The position numbers were made by a program, and so were the translations under genes. From contig NZ_JASD01000008.1 in assembly GCF_000622385.1 (NCBI RefSeq), positions 2,542,001 through 2,606,000 of the forward strand: a stretch of DNA of 64,000 nucleotides. Direction: 5' to 3'. Within the stretch, counting starts at the first letter, position 1; each line of letters opens with the position of its first letter. Origin of the DNA: Sulfitobacter noctilucicola (GTDB lineage Bacteria > Pseudomonadota > Alphaproteobacteria > Rhodobacterales > Rhodobacteraceae). This document shows positions 26,462-34,254 of this stretch, one piece after another. Below the pieces are notes generated by a model. The model did not search any database, was not told the DNA's origin, and was given only the letters and a program-made list of their open reading frames with translations.

Positions 26462-27730
26462 ATGTCCCCGTCAGACACTACAACGGCCCAGCAGGCGTTC
26501 GAGACGATCTCCGGCGCGGAAAAGACCCCGGACAAAGCGCATGCCCGCAATGGTCTGCGCCACATCGCGTCCCTTTCGATGACGAAAGTCGCGGATGGCC
26601 TCATTGATCCGAAACTCGTCCTTGCGTGGCTTTTGACGTCGCTTGGTGCGCCGGCTGTATATGCGGGTGCCTTGGTGCCGATCCGTGAGGCAGGCGCCCT
26701 GTTGCCGCAGATGCCCCTGGCGTCGGTCGTGCGCAGGACTTCCTTGCGGAAATGGATCTGGGTTGCAGGCAGTGCGGGGCAGGGCGTTGCAGCAGGACTG
26801 ATCGTGCTGGCAGCCCTATCTCTGGAAGGCGCGGCGGCCGGTTTCGCAATCTGTGCCGCATTGGCGCTTCTCGCGCTATGTCGCGCGGCCTGTTCAGTCT
26901 CCTACAAGGACATCCTTGGGAAGACGGTTCCCAAATCGCAGCGGGGTTCGGTAACGGGCCTTGCGGGATCGGCCTCCGCCATCGGGGTCGTGGTGTTTGC
27001 GGTGCTGTTGATCTCGGGGCTTGTGCAAAGTCGCGGGGTGGTCATCGCGGCCATCGCACTGGCCGCAATCCTTTGGGTTGTCGCTGCGTTGCTGTTTTCA
27101 CGAATGGAAGAGGACCCCAGTGAAAAGACCGGTGCCACGGGTGCAGGCTTTGCCCTCCTCAAGGAGAAACCCGAATTGCGCAGCTTTATCCTTGTGCGCG
27201 GCTTGCTTGTTTCGACCTCACTGGCACCACCCTATCTGGTCGTGCTCGGCGGGCAAGGCGCAGAAGAGACACTGGGCGCATTGGGTGCCCTTGTTTTGGC
27301 ATCAGCCGTGGCGTCATTCCTCAGCTCTTATGTCTGGGGGAGGTTCGCGGATAAGTCTAGTAAGACAGTCCTAATGCTAACAGGCATCCTTGGCGCGGCG
27401 TCCATGCTGTCGGCCGTGGCGCTTTGGGCGGTGGGACTTGCGACACAGGTTTGGGCAATGCCCGCGGTGCTATTCGTTCTGATGATTGCCTACCACGGCG
27501 TACGGCAAGCCCGCTCGACCTACCTTGTAGACCTCGCGCCGGAGGACCAACGCGCGGCATATGCGGCTGTTAGCAACACGGTGATCGGCAGCTTGCTTTT
27601 GCTCGCAGGCGTTGTGGGCGGCGGGGCAGCGCTGATCGGTGCGCAGGCGACGCTTGTTGTGTTTGCCGTGATGGCGATTGCGGCGGCGGGCGTGGCGCTG
27701 CGTCTGCCTGAGGTCGAGGAAGGGTTCTAG
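26462..27730 (+). CDS. MFS transporter
   Basis: A 422-residue membrane protein with about twelve hydrophobic helices and an extended, hydrophilic N-terminus (residues 1-40). It has the core pattern of MFS proteins (PIREAGALLPQM at helix 2, KTVPKSQRGSVTGLAGSASAIGVVVF in the middle and LILAPEDQRAAYAAVSNTVIGSLLLLAGVVGG-like helix near the end). The closest resemblance is to uncharacterised alphaproteobacterial permeases. Substrate is unknown. The start at MSPSDTTTAQ is preceded by agaagaggcg; an upstream start would run into the divergent gene's promoter. It is followed by the short 27836 gene. Confidence 0.82.
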   Translation: MSPSDTTTAQQAFETISGAEKTPDKAHARNGLRHIASLSMTKVADGLIDPKLVLAWLLTSLGAPAVYAGALVPIREAGALLPQMPLASVVRRTSLRKWIWVAGSAGQGVAAGLIVLAALSLEGAAAGFAICAALALLALCRAACSVSYKDILGKTVPKSQRGSVTGLAGSASAIGVVVFAVLLISGLVQSRGVVIAAIALAAILWVVAALLFSRMEEDPSEKTGATGAGFALLKEKPELRSFILVRGLLVSTSLAPPYLVVLGGQGAEETLGALGALVLASAVASFLSSYVWGRFADKSSKTVLMLTGILGAASMLSAVALWAVGLATQVWAMPAVLFVLMIAYHGVRQARSTYLVDLAPEDQRAAYAAVSNTVIGSLLLLAGVVGGGAALIGAQATLVVFAVMAIAAAGVALRLPEVEEGF

Positions 27731-27835
27731 GTCGGTGGAAGTATGCCTATGTATACGTTGACTGCGACTAGAAAGCCGCTATTTACGACAAAGCCGCTGA
27801 CCCGTACAGCACTGCCAATTTACATGGGGACCGCA

Positions 27836-28081
27836 ATGTCGAGCTATAATCGTACTTTCAATCTGTCCATCGAAGATGTCGATCTGATCGAAGAGGCGTT
27901 GCGCGCGCGTGGGCGCGAACTGTGCCGCATGCGGCTTGCGCTGGGCGATGACAACCCCGCCAACCTTGAATCGATCCGGGTAATCGAAGAGGATCAGCGC
28001 ACGGGCGAGGAATTGCTGGGCCGGCTACATGGCCAAAAGGTCTTTTACCGGCCCAAGACAAGCGTTTACGTCGGCGGCTAA
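27836..28081 (+). CDS. conserved small hypothetical protein
   Basis: An 81-residue acidic protein I do not recognise. It reads SSYNRTFNLSIEDVDLIEEALRARGRELC near its start, then a helix with EEDQRTGEELLGRLHGQKVFYRP. The pattern suggests a helical, soluble protein. The start at 27836 has gggga at good spacing; the 31 upstream residues of the longer frame are not conserved-looking. The stop overlaps the MAPEG gene's stop by four bases (convergent, 28078-28081). Confidence 0.65.
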   Translation: MSSYNRTFNLSIEDVDLIEEALRARGRELCRMRLALGDDNPANLESIRVIEEDQRTGEELLGRLHGQKVFYRPKTSVYVGG

Positions 28082-28512
28082 GGTGCTGCGGCAAAGACCG
28101 CATAGCCCATCAGCAGACAACAGATCCAACCACCCAGAAATAACAGCGGGCGTAAGGGCAACCTTGCGCCCGCCGTAATATAGCCAACTGCATGCGCCAC
28201 GCGGAGCCAGAAAAAGGCAATCGCGGTCCAGTAGGTAAGGGCGGAAAAACCGTCCATCCGGTCTACCAGCAATACAAGTACCGCAAAGGGTATGCCCTGC
28301 TCCAGCAGGTTCAAATGCGCGCGCCATGCCCGCTGCACCCAAGGACGCTGCTGTGTCGGATCGGCGATACGGATAAATCCATCTGGCGCATCACTTGGAA
28401 TTGATCCCGCAGGCGCTGTGTTGACGCCGACGATGTAGGGTATCCACATGGATGCTGCCATCAGGGTAAGGCACGTCAGAATGCCAAGCTCGGTGGGAAA
28501 GGTTTCCATCAA
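28078..28512 (-). CDS. MAPEG-family membrane protein
   Basis: A 144-residue protein with four hydrophobic segments and the family pattern TPTQQRPWVQRAWRAHLNLLEQGIPF (here DPTQQRPWVQRAWRAHLNLLEQ), which is the glutathione-transferase-like MAPEG signature. Bacterial MAPEG proteins are membrane enzymes of mostly unknown role, some with glutathione transferase or peroxidase activity. It ends 4 bp over the neighbouring small gene and follows the ArsR-SRPBCC gene by 9 bp, so the two are likely one operon. Confidence 0.85.
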   Translation of the reverse strand: MMETFPTELGILTCLTLMAASMWIPYIVGVNTAPAGSIPSDAPDGFIRIADPTQQRPWVQRAWRAHLNLLEQGIPFAVLVLLVDRMDGFSALTYWTAIAFFWLRVAHAVGYITAGARLPLRPLLFLGGWICCLLMGYAVFAAAP

Positions 28513-28521
28513 ATTGATCCT

Positions 28522-29268
28522 CTACATTGCCGCTTTCATGCCGGTGCCGGTCTCAAGCCATGACTTGAGCGAGGCCGCCAGTCGGGCCCAACCTTCGGCC
28601 ACACCGTCCTGGCCTTCGGGGATGTCGTAGTGTTCGATCGTCAGCTTGCAGGCGTCGCCTTGAGGCTCAATGATAAACGCCATGCGCGAGGCAGGGGCGT
28701 CCGGCCCGAAGAAATGCGGCTCGAACGTAGCTTCGATCCTTGTTTTCGGCTCCACCTTTATCGGACGTTGGGACAACATCTTGTTCCCGTCTGGTAAGAT
28801 CCAGACAAGGTTGCCGCCCTCGACAGCTTCACCTTCTACGCGGTCACACATGAAGTGATAGGCCGCCATACTGTCCGGATCGCTTAAGGCGTCCCACAAA
28901 GCGTCCTGCGTGCAGCGGATGAATGTCTGCATCATAAAATCGGGTTTGGTCATCGTATCGTTCCCTTCGAGTGTTGATTTTAGGTTCAATACTGCTCTCG
29001 CTGCCGGTTTTACGCGCATCGGCTCAATCCAGCGGTCTATGGTTTGTTGCAGGGGGACGGCGTTCAGATAATGGAGTTTGAACCGTCCTTTTTTGTGGGT
29101 CACGACCAGTCCTGCGTCTTCGAGCACACCAAGGTGCTTCATCACGCCAAAGCGGGTCATATCCAGCAGTTCCGTCAGTTCTTGCAATGACTGACCGTCC
29201 TTGCGGCGCAAAGCGTCAAGCAAGGTACGGCGGGCCGGATCGGCAAGAGCTTTGAAAACTGCGTCCAT
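28522..29268 (-). CDS. ArsR-type regulator fused to an SRPBCC (AHSA1) domain
   Basis: A 248-residue fusion. Residues 1-90 are an ArsR winged helix (ALADPARRTLLDALRRKDGQSLQELTELLDMTRFGVMKHLGVLEDAGLV). Residues about 105-248 are an activator-of-Hsp90-like SRPBCC domain (TFIRCTQDALWDALSDPDSMAAYHF, then VEGGNLVWILPDGNKML). No metal-binding Cys pair is present, so the SRPBCC pocket probably senses the ligand. Similar two-domain proteins exist in actinobacteria and proteobacteria. The start at MDAVFKALADPAR is preferred, as the upstream part of the frame is not domain-like. It heads a two-gene operon with MAPEG. Confidence 0.88.
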   Translation of the reverse strand: MDAVFKALADPARRTLLDALRRKDGQSLQELTELLDMTRFGVMKHLGVLEDAGLVVTHKKGRFKLHYLNAVPLQQTIDRWIEPMRVKPAARAVLNLKSTLEGNDTMTKPDFMMQTFIRCTQDALWDALSDPDSMAAYHFMCDRVEGEAVEGGNLVWILPDGNKMLSQRPIKVEPKTRIEATFEPHFFGPDAPASRMAFIIEPQGDACKLTIEHYDIPEGQDGVAEGWARLAASLKSWLETGTGMKAAM

Positions 29269-29382
29269 GGAATCGTTTATACGTGAGTAATTAGTCACGT
29301 GACAATATGGTAACTTATAAATCTGATGGTTGTGTCCGAGGTGGACCCCGCGCATGATCCAGCAAAACATGAAGGAGCTTAC

Positions 29383-30132
29383 ATGGGCGAGACGCAGTTT
29401 CTGTCAACAAAACAAGGGCGCAGGCTGGCCTATCATCACACACCGGGGAAGGGGCCGACGGTGGTGTTTCTGGGCGGGCTGAAATCTGACATGGAGGGCA
29501 CAAAAGCTGTCTTTCTGGAGGATTGGGCACGCAAAAACGGGCGGGCTTTCCTCCGATTTGACTACTCAGGCCATGGCGAATCGTCGGGCGCGTTCACCGA
29601 TGGAAGCATCGGCGACTGGGCAGAAGACACAGCAGAGGCTGTCGGGGCGCTGACCGAAGGGCCACTTTTGCCGGTAGGTTCTTCGATGGGAGGGTGGCAG
29701 GCGCTGTTGCTGGCGCGGGCGCAGCCTGCGCGGGTCGCTGGCCTGGTGACAATCGCTGCCGCGCCGGACTTCACCGAAGACGGGTATTGGGCTTCTTTCA
29801 CAGACGCGCAGAAGCGCGAGCTGGAGCAGGAAGGCCATATCGAGTTGCCCTCGGATTACATGGAGCCCTATATCATTACAAAGAGGATGATTGAAGACGG
29901 GCGCAAGCAGTTGGTGCTAAGAGCGCCTCTTGATCTCCCGTTTCCGGTACGCTTCCTTCAGGGGACCGCGGATACGGCAGTCTCCACCTCGACCGCAGTG
30001 AAGTTGCTTGAGCATGCTAGCGGGCCGGACATGCATCTGCGACTGGTCAAGGACGCCGATCACAGGTTTTCGGATGGTCCATGCCTAGATCTCATCCTTC
30101 AGGCAATAGATGAGGTTGATCGGGCAAGTTAA
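29383..30132 (+). CDS. alpha/beta hydrolase
   Basis: A 249-residue serine hydrolase. The oxyanion region is VVFLGGLKSDM, the nucleophile elbow is VGSSMGGWQAL (Ser in G-S-S-M-G), and the catalytic His lies in KDADHRFSDGP near the end. It resembles palmitoyl-thioesterase/BAAT-like esterases (ABHD10 group). Substrate is unknown. An aaggag site precedes MGETQFLST; the longer frame is not used. It is the first of four overlapping genes (30132, 30401 and 30829 each overlap the previous stop), making one operon. Confidence 0.87.
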   Translation: MGETQFLSTKQGRRLAYHHTPGKGPTVVFLGGLKSDMEGTKAVFLEDWARKNGRAFLRFDYSGHGESSGAFTDGSIGDWAEDTAEAVGALTEGPLLPVGSSMGGWQALLLARAQPARVAGLVTIAAAPDFTEDGYWASFTDAQKRELEQEGHIELPSDYMEPYIITKRMIEDGRKQLVLRAPLDLPFPVRFLQGTADTAVSTSTAVKLLEHASGPDMHLRLVKDADHRFSDGPCLDLILQAIDEVDRAS

Positions 30133-30401
30133 TGAAAGATTTCGTTAAATTCGTGTGTTTTATTGTTAGCATCACTTTTCTCTGCGGGGCTGTACTCCAC
30201 CTCTTCGGTCCTTACGATGACGACAATCTGACCGCCGAATTTGACGAACCTCAGATGTCGGTAAGCGTGTCGGGCTATTTCACCGCGCAGGAAACACTGT
30301 TCGAAGATATCATCTCTGGCGTGCAAAAGCGGCCCATCATGTCACCGACGCAGACGGACGGCGTTATTGCCGGTATACTCAGCCGGGCGAGGAGACTTTG
30401 A
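30132..30401 (+). CDS. small membrane-anchored hypothetical protein
   Basis: An 89-residue protein with one N-terminal membrane segment (FVKFVCFIVSITFLCGAVLHLF) and a soluble acidic tail. No known domain is visible. Its ATG overlaps the stop of the hydrolase (TAATG) and its stop overlaps the start of the VOC gene (TGATG), so it is translated as part of the operon and is likely to be real. Confidence 0.7.
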   Translation: MKDFVKFVCFIVSITFLCGAVLHLFGPYDDDNLTAEFDEPQMSVSVSGYFTAQETLFEDIISGVQKRPIMSPTQTDGVIAGILSRARRL

Positions 30402-30829
30402 TGGAGCAACGGATATCTTTAATCACACTTGGTGTGCGCGACATGGAGCGGCAAGCGGCGTTCTATGACGCGCTTGGTTGGCAACGTGTCGAAACCCAGG
30501 ATGGTGTGATCGCATATGATCTGATCGGGCAGACACTTGGGCTTTACCCGCTGGAAAAGCTGGCCGAGGACATCGGCGTTGACGTGGATGCTTTGGGATG
30601 TGGCGCGATGACACTTGGCCATAACGTGCCATCGAAGAAAGAGGTGGGCCAGATCATAGCGCGGGCCAAGGAGGCAGGGGCTAACGTTCTCAAACCAGCA
30701 AGCGATGTGTTCTGGGGCGGGCATCATGGCTACTTTGAAGATCCCGAAGGGCATATCTGGGAAATCGCGCATAATCCTTTCTCGCCCTTGAGTGACAAGG
30801 GTGCGTTCCGCTGGAACGGGTTTGGCTGA
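30401..30829 (+). CDS. VOC-family protein
   Basis: A 142-residue vicinal-oxygen-chelate fold protein (RISLITLGVRDMERQAAFYDALGWQRVE, later FWGGHHGYFEDPEGHIWEIAHNPF). The GYFEDPEGHIWEIA strand is typical of the glyoxalase/ring-cleavage dioxygenase superfamily and carries a possible metal-binding Glu. Substrate and reaction are unknown. The first ATG (30401) overlaps the preceding stop by one base and its own TGA overlaps the next ATG. Confidence 0.85.
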   Translation: MEQRISLITLGVRDMERQAAFYDALGWQRVETQDGVIAYDLIGQTLGLYPLEKLAEDIGVDVDALGCGAMTLGHNVPSKKEVGQIIARAKEAGANVLKPASDVFWGGHHGYFEDPEGHIWEIAHNPFSPLSDKGAFRWNGFG

Positions 30830-31500
30830 TGCGTAAACCGGCCAGCATGTGGAGCCTTGAGACGTTCGGCCGACAGCGACTTTCACGGTACTTCTTCATG
30901 CGGGATTTTATGTATTCTGAGATATCGGGGTTCCACGGTTTGCCGAACTTGCCTGAAAACCCTGATCTTGTGCTCGAAAACGGAAGGGCGTTTTGTACCG
31001 CGTTGCTTGACCCGCTGGAGGAAACGTTCGGGCGTGTCGCAGTGCGGTCCGGCTACCGGTCTCCTGACCTGAACCGCTATGGGAACGAACATAAACTCAA
31101 CTGCGCACGCAACACGCACCCGCTTGAATGCCATATCTGGGATCGCGGGGCGGGGGATGATGCGATTGCCGGTGCCTCCATTGTGGTTCCATGGTTCGCG
31201 GATCAATACGACCAGGGCCGCGACTGGCGCGATTTGGCGTGGTGGCTGCATGATCATCTGACCTATTCGGAAATGTGGTTCTTTCCGAAACTTGCGGCGC
31301 TGAACCTTGTCTGGCGCCCACAACCGTGGCGAACCATTTCCAGCTATATTGCACCGCGTGGCCTGTTGCTGCGCAGGGGCGAAACCCCGACCGAGCCGCT
31401 TGAGAAGCGGCGGGCGCGTTATGCTGATTTCCCGCCTTTTCTGGGGTTGAGGCCGCCCTTGGCCCCGGCGTATGGTGCGGCTGGACCGTCCGGTGAATAA
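30829..31500 (+). CDS. conserved protein, possibly peptidase M15-like
   Basis: A 223-residue soluble protein. The segment VRSGYRSPDLNRYGNEHKLNCARN is like the substrate-binding entry of M15 D,D- and L,D-carboxypeptidases, and THPLECHIWDR with LHDHLTYSEMWFF provides candidate zinc ligands. The match is weak, so an enzymatic role is tentative. It is the fourth gene of the overlapping operon. An Arg/Pro-rich tail (RRARYADFPPFLGLRPPL) follows. Confidence 0.7.
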   Translation: MRKPASMWSLETFGRQRLSRYFFMRDFMYSEISGFHGLPNLPENPDLVLENGRAFCTALLDPLEETFGRVAVRSGYRSPDLNRYGNEHKLNCARNTHPLECHIWDRGAGDDAIAGASIVVPWFADQYDQGRDWRDLAWWLHDHLTYSEMWFFPKLAALNLVWRPQPWRTISSYIAPRGLLLRRGETPTEPLEKRRARYADFPPFLGLRPPLAPAYGAAGPSGE

Positions 31501-31558
31501 GGCGAACGGATCCTGTGGGGAGGTCATTTAACATGCAAATTCAAAGCGGTTTCTTTTA

Positions 31559-32269
31559 ATGGCTGAACCATTGGTCCTGCTGCCTGGTATGATGTGTGAC
31601 GCGCGTGTTTTCGGCCCGCAGATAGCAGAACTTTCGGCAGATACGGCTGTGATGGTAGCCCCTGTGACGCAGGGCGAACGCATCGAGGAAATAGCATCTA
31701 GTTTGCTGGATATGCTACCTGCACGCTTTGCGCTGGCTGGGTTGTCTATGGGCGGCATCGTTGCAATGGAGCTTTTGCGCCGTGCGCCCGACCGGATCAC
31801 GCGGATTGCGCTGTTGGATACCAACCCGCTGGCTGAAACGCCCGTTATTGCCGCTGATCGCGAGCCACGCATCGTCAAGGTGCGCTCGGGGCGTTTGCTT
31901 GAAGTTATGCAGGATGAAATGCGTCCCGAATATCTGGCACCGGGGCCGCACCGTCCTGACGTGCTGGAATTGGTGTTGGATATGGCCGAAGTGCTGGGAC
32001 CGGAGGTATACATCCGCCAGTCACGCGCGCTGCAGCGGCGGCGCGATCAGCAGGCCGTACTACGTAAGTGCCGCACGCCTGCGCTGATCCTGTGCGGCGA
32101 GCATGACCAGTTGTGCCCGGTGAAACGCCATACGTTCATGGCCGAACTCATCCCCTACGCCGAACTTGTTGTTTTGGAGCACGCAGGCCATCTGCCGACG
32201 CTGGAACAGCCAGCCGAGACGACTGCTGCTTTGCGCAACTGGATGCGCCAGCCACTGGTTTTGCAATAG
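31559..32269 (+). CDS. alpha/beta hydrolase
   Basis: A 236-residue hydrolase of the MhpC-like type. LVLLPGMMCDARVF is the oxyanion region, LAGLSMGGIVAME the Ser elbow, and VLEHAGHLPTLEQP the catalytic His. The Asp lies in LCGEHDQLCP. Members hydrolyse C-C or ester bonds; the substrate is unknown. It lies 58 bp after the M15-like gene and converges on the DUF6151 gene with a 1-bp gap. Confidence 0.87.
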   Translation: MAEPLVLLPGMMCDARVFGPQIAELSADTAVMVAPVTQGERIEEIASSLLDMLPARFALAGLSMGGIVAMELLRRAPDRITRIALLDTNPLAETPVIAADREPRIVKVRSGRLLEVMQDEMRPEYLAPGPHRPDVLELVLDMAEVLGPEVYIRQSRALQRRRDQQAVLRKCRTPALILCGEHDQLCPVKRHTFMAELIPYAELVVLEHAGHLPTLEQPAETTAALRNWMRQPLVLQ

Positions 32270-32270
32270 A

Positions 32271-32846
32271 TCAAACGGTGTCGAGCAGGGCGCGTTTTTC
32301 TGCGACAGAAATCAGCGTGACGGGAACGATCGGCTGTTCCGTTTCTACATTGTAAAGCGGCGTCTTGCGCCACCTCCCACTCAGCCGGGCTCGCACCGCG
32401 TTGAAGACGTATTTCGCCAACCTTGCCTTGCCTTCGATCCGCGTCTTACCGTTTCCCGTCGGCACGAAGGCCCGTGATCTGACGGGGCCGAGGGCCGCAT
32501 GATCTGACAGTTTGTCGGTGCGTACCGACATAAATCCGGACTTTGGGTCAGGTTGAGAAGAAAATATCTGTCCGCCGCAACAAGCCGCTTGCCATCGAAT
32601 GATGCCCTCGGGACTGAAGGCATAAGGCTTCAGCTGGTCAAGTCCCTGGATGACATTGATATTTTCAGGTTGGGTAAGGAAGAAATAAACCGGTTCTCCC
32701 TTGTCCGGTGCATCACCAGCATGGAGCGCTCCGGCAAGGCATGAAGCGCAAAAGCAGCCAAGATGTAGCCCTTTTGCAGGGGCATTGTGTAACTCGCCCC
32801 GTATCTTTTGGCAGGCGCAGGAAAACTCAATCGCTGCACCTGCCAT
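32271..32846 (-). CDS. DUF6151 GFA-like Cys-rich protein
   Basis: A 191-residue protein with paired Cys motifs (FSCACQKIRGEL, LGCFCASC, AACCGG) that are arranged as in glutathione-dependent formaldehyde-activating (GFA/CENP-V) proteins, so it should bind zinc. DUF6151 is the name for this alphaproteobacterial branch. Enzyme activity is not established. It is followed by phaZ on the same strand upstream (4-bp gap), so it may be co-transcribed with the PHA depolymerase. Confidence 0.8.
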   Translation of the reverse strand: MAGAAIEFSCACQKIRGELHNAPAKGLHLGCFCASCLAGALHAGDAPDKGEPVYFFLTQPENINVIQGLDQLKPYAFSPEGIIRWQAACCGGQIFSSQPDPKSGFMSVRTDKLSDHAALGPVRSRAFVPTGNGKTRIEGKARLAKYVFNAVRARLSGRWRKTPLYNVETEQPIVPVTLISVAEKRALLDTV

Positions 32847-32850
32847 TGCT

Positions 32851-34152
32851 TTAGACTGCGACGTTCATGTTCGCCGCATCTTTGACGGGCTTACCACGTT
32901 TGCGGTAGCTTGGCGGTGTCGCGTTCTCATGATCGTCAATAAAATCGAGCACAAGGGGGCGGATATTCTTGCGCCAGCTGTTACCGGCAAAGATGCCATA
33001 GTGGCCTGCACCGTCTTCCAGATGACTTGCCTTTTTCGATGCGTCCAGACCGGTACACAGCGCAAGCGCTGCGATGCACTGACCGGGTGCGGAAATGTCA
33101 TCCTTGGTGCCTTCAACAGTCATCACGGCAACGTCCGTGATCTTGCCGATATCCACCTTCTTACCTTTGACGGTGAAGCTGTTGGACGCAATCTCGCCCG
33201 CTTTAAAGATACGGTCTACCGTCGAGAGGTAGAATTCAGCCGGCATATCCATCACAGCAAGATATTCATCATAGAACTTGTTGTGCTTGTCATGCTCGTG
33301 CGCTTCGCCGTTTGCAACACGGTTGATCTGGTCCTGAAACGCGGTCATGTGGGTTTCCGCGTTCATTGAGATAAACGATGACAGCTGCAAGAGGCCGGGA
33401 TAGACCATCCGGCCAACCCCTTCGTATTTAAAGCCGACACGCTGGATCATCATCTGCTCAAGCTGCCCCATCGTCACGGAATGACCGAAATCCGTTACTT
33501 CGGTCGGTGCGGCAGATGGATCAATTGGCCCGCCGATCAGCGTGAGCGTGCTTGGCTGTGCTGTCGGATCTTCTTCTGCCAGCAAGGCCGTCGCCGCAAG
33601 GGTAAGAGGTGCAGGCTGACACACCGCGATCACATGCAGGTCTTTCCCAAGCTCGCGCATGAAGTCAGTGATATAGAGAGTGTAGTCCTCGATATCGAAC
33701 TTGCCCGCACTTACCGGAATGTCCCGCGCATTGTGCCAGTCGGTGATATAGACATCACAATCAGGCAGAAGGCTGATCACGGTCGAGCGGAGCAAGGTAG
33801 CGTAGTGGCCGGACATCGGTGCAACCAGCAGCACTTTGCGCTTGGGGGCCGAACGCCCCTGAACACGGAAGTGCAACAAGTCACCGAAAGGCCGCTCAAT
33901 CACGATTTCTTCGACAACGATGCGGTCCTGGCCTTCGGAATTCACGAAGGGTGGAATATTCCAGTCCGGCTTCATTACCATGCGGCTGAAGGTCCGTTCC
34001 GTTACTTCACCCCAAGCTGCCATCCAGTTCAAAGCAGGGTTTGGAAACACAGAGAAAGCGGGGTAGGATGCCATTGCAAGCGCCGACGCGCCAAGCCATT
34101 GGTTGGTATTCCGTACCGTTTCCATGAGGTCGTAGGTCGCCATATAACGCAT
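32851..34152 (-). CDS. phaZ: intracellular poly(3-hydroxyalkanoate) depolymerase
   Basis: A 433-residue intracellular PHB depolymerase of the PhaZ1 type. The catalytic Cys is in VIAVCQPAPLTL, the depolymerase lipase-box variant, and the fold is alpha/beta hydrolase with the C-terminal His in EDGAGHYGIFAGNSWRKNI. It degrades amorphous stored PHA to hydroxyacids. The start at MRYMATYDLME has aggaga at good distance; the longer frame overlaps the intergenic promoter. It is divergent from phaC, so one 102-bp region holds both promoters. Confidence 0.93.
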   Translation of the reverse strand: MRYMATYDLMETVRNTNQWLGASALAMASYPAFSVFPNPALNWMAAWGEVTERTFSRMVMKPDWNIPPFVNSEGQDRIVVEEIVIERPFGDLLHFRVQGRSAPKRKVLLVAPMSGHYATLLRSTVISLLPDCDVYITDWHNARDIPVSAGKFDIEDYTLYITDFMRELGKDLHVIAVCQPAPLTLAATALLAEEDPTAQPSTLTLIGGPIDPSAAPTEVTDFGHSVTMGQLEQMMIQRVGFKYEGVGRMVYPGLLQLSSFISMNAETHMTAFQDQINRVANGEAHEHDKHNKFYDEYLAVMDMPAEFYLSTVDRIFKAGEIASNSFTVKGKKVDIGKITDVAVMTVEGTKDDISAPGQCIAALALCTGLDASKKASHLEDGAGHYGIFAGNSWRKNIRPLVLDFIDDHENATPPSYRKRGKPVKDAANMNVAV

Positions 34153-34254
34153 GTGGGGTCTCCTTTTTGGGCCCTGGTCGGGCATCTACGTCGCTCCTGC
34201 CCCTGAAAGGACGACATTATGCTGCACCTGCGAAGATAGGAGTAAAAGATTAAG

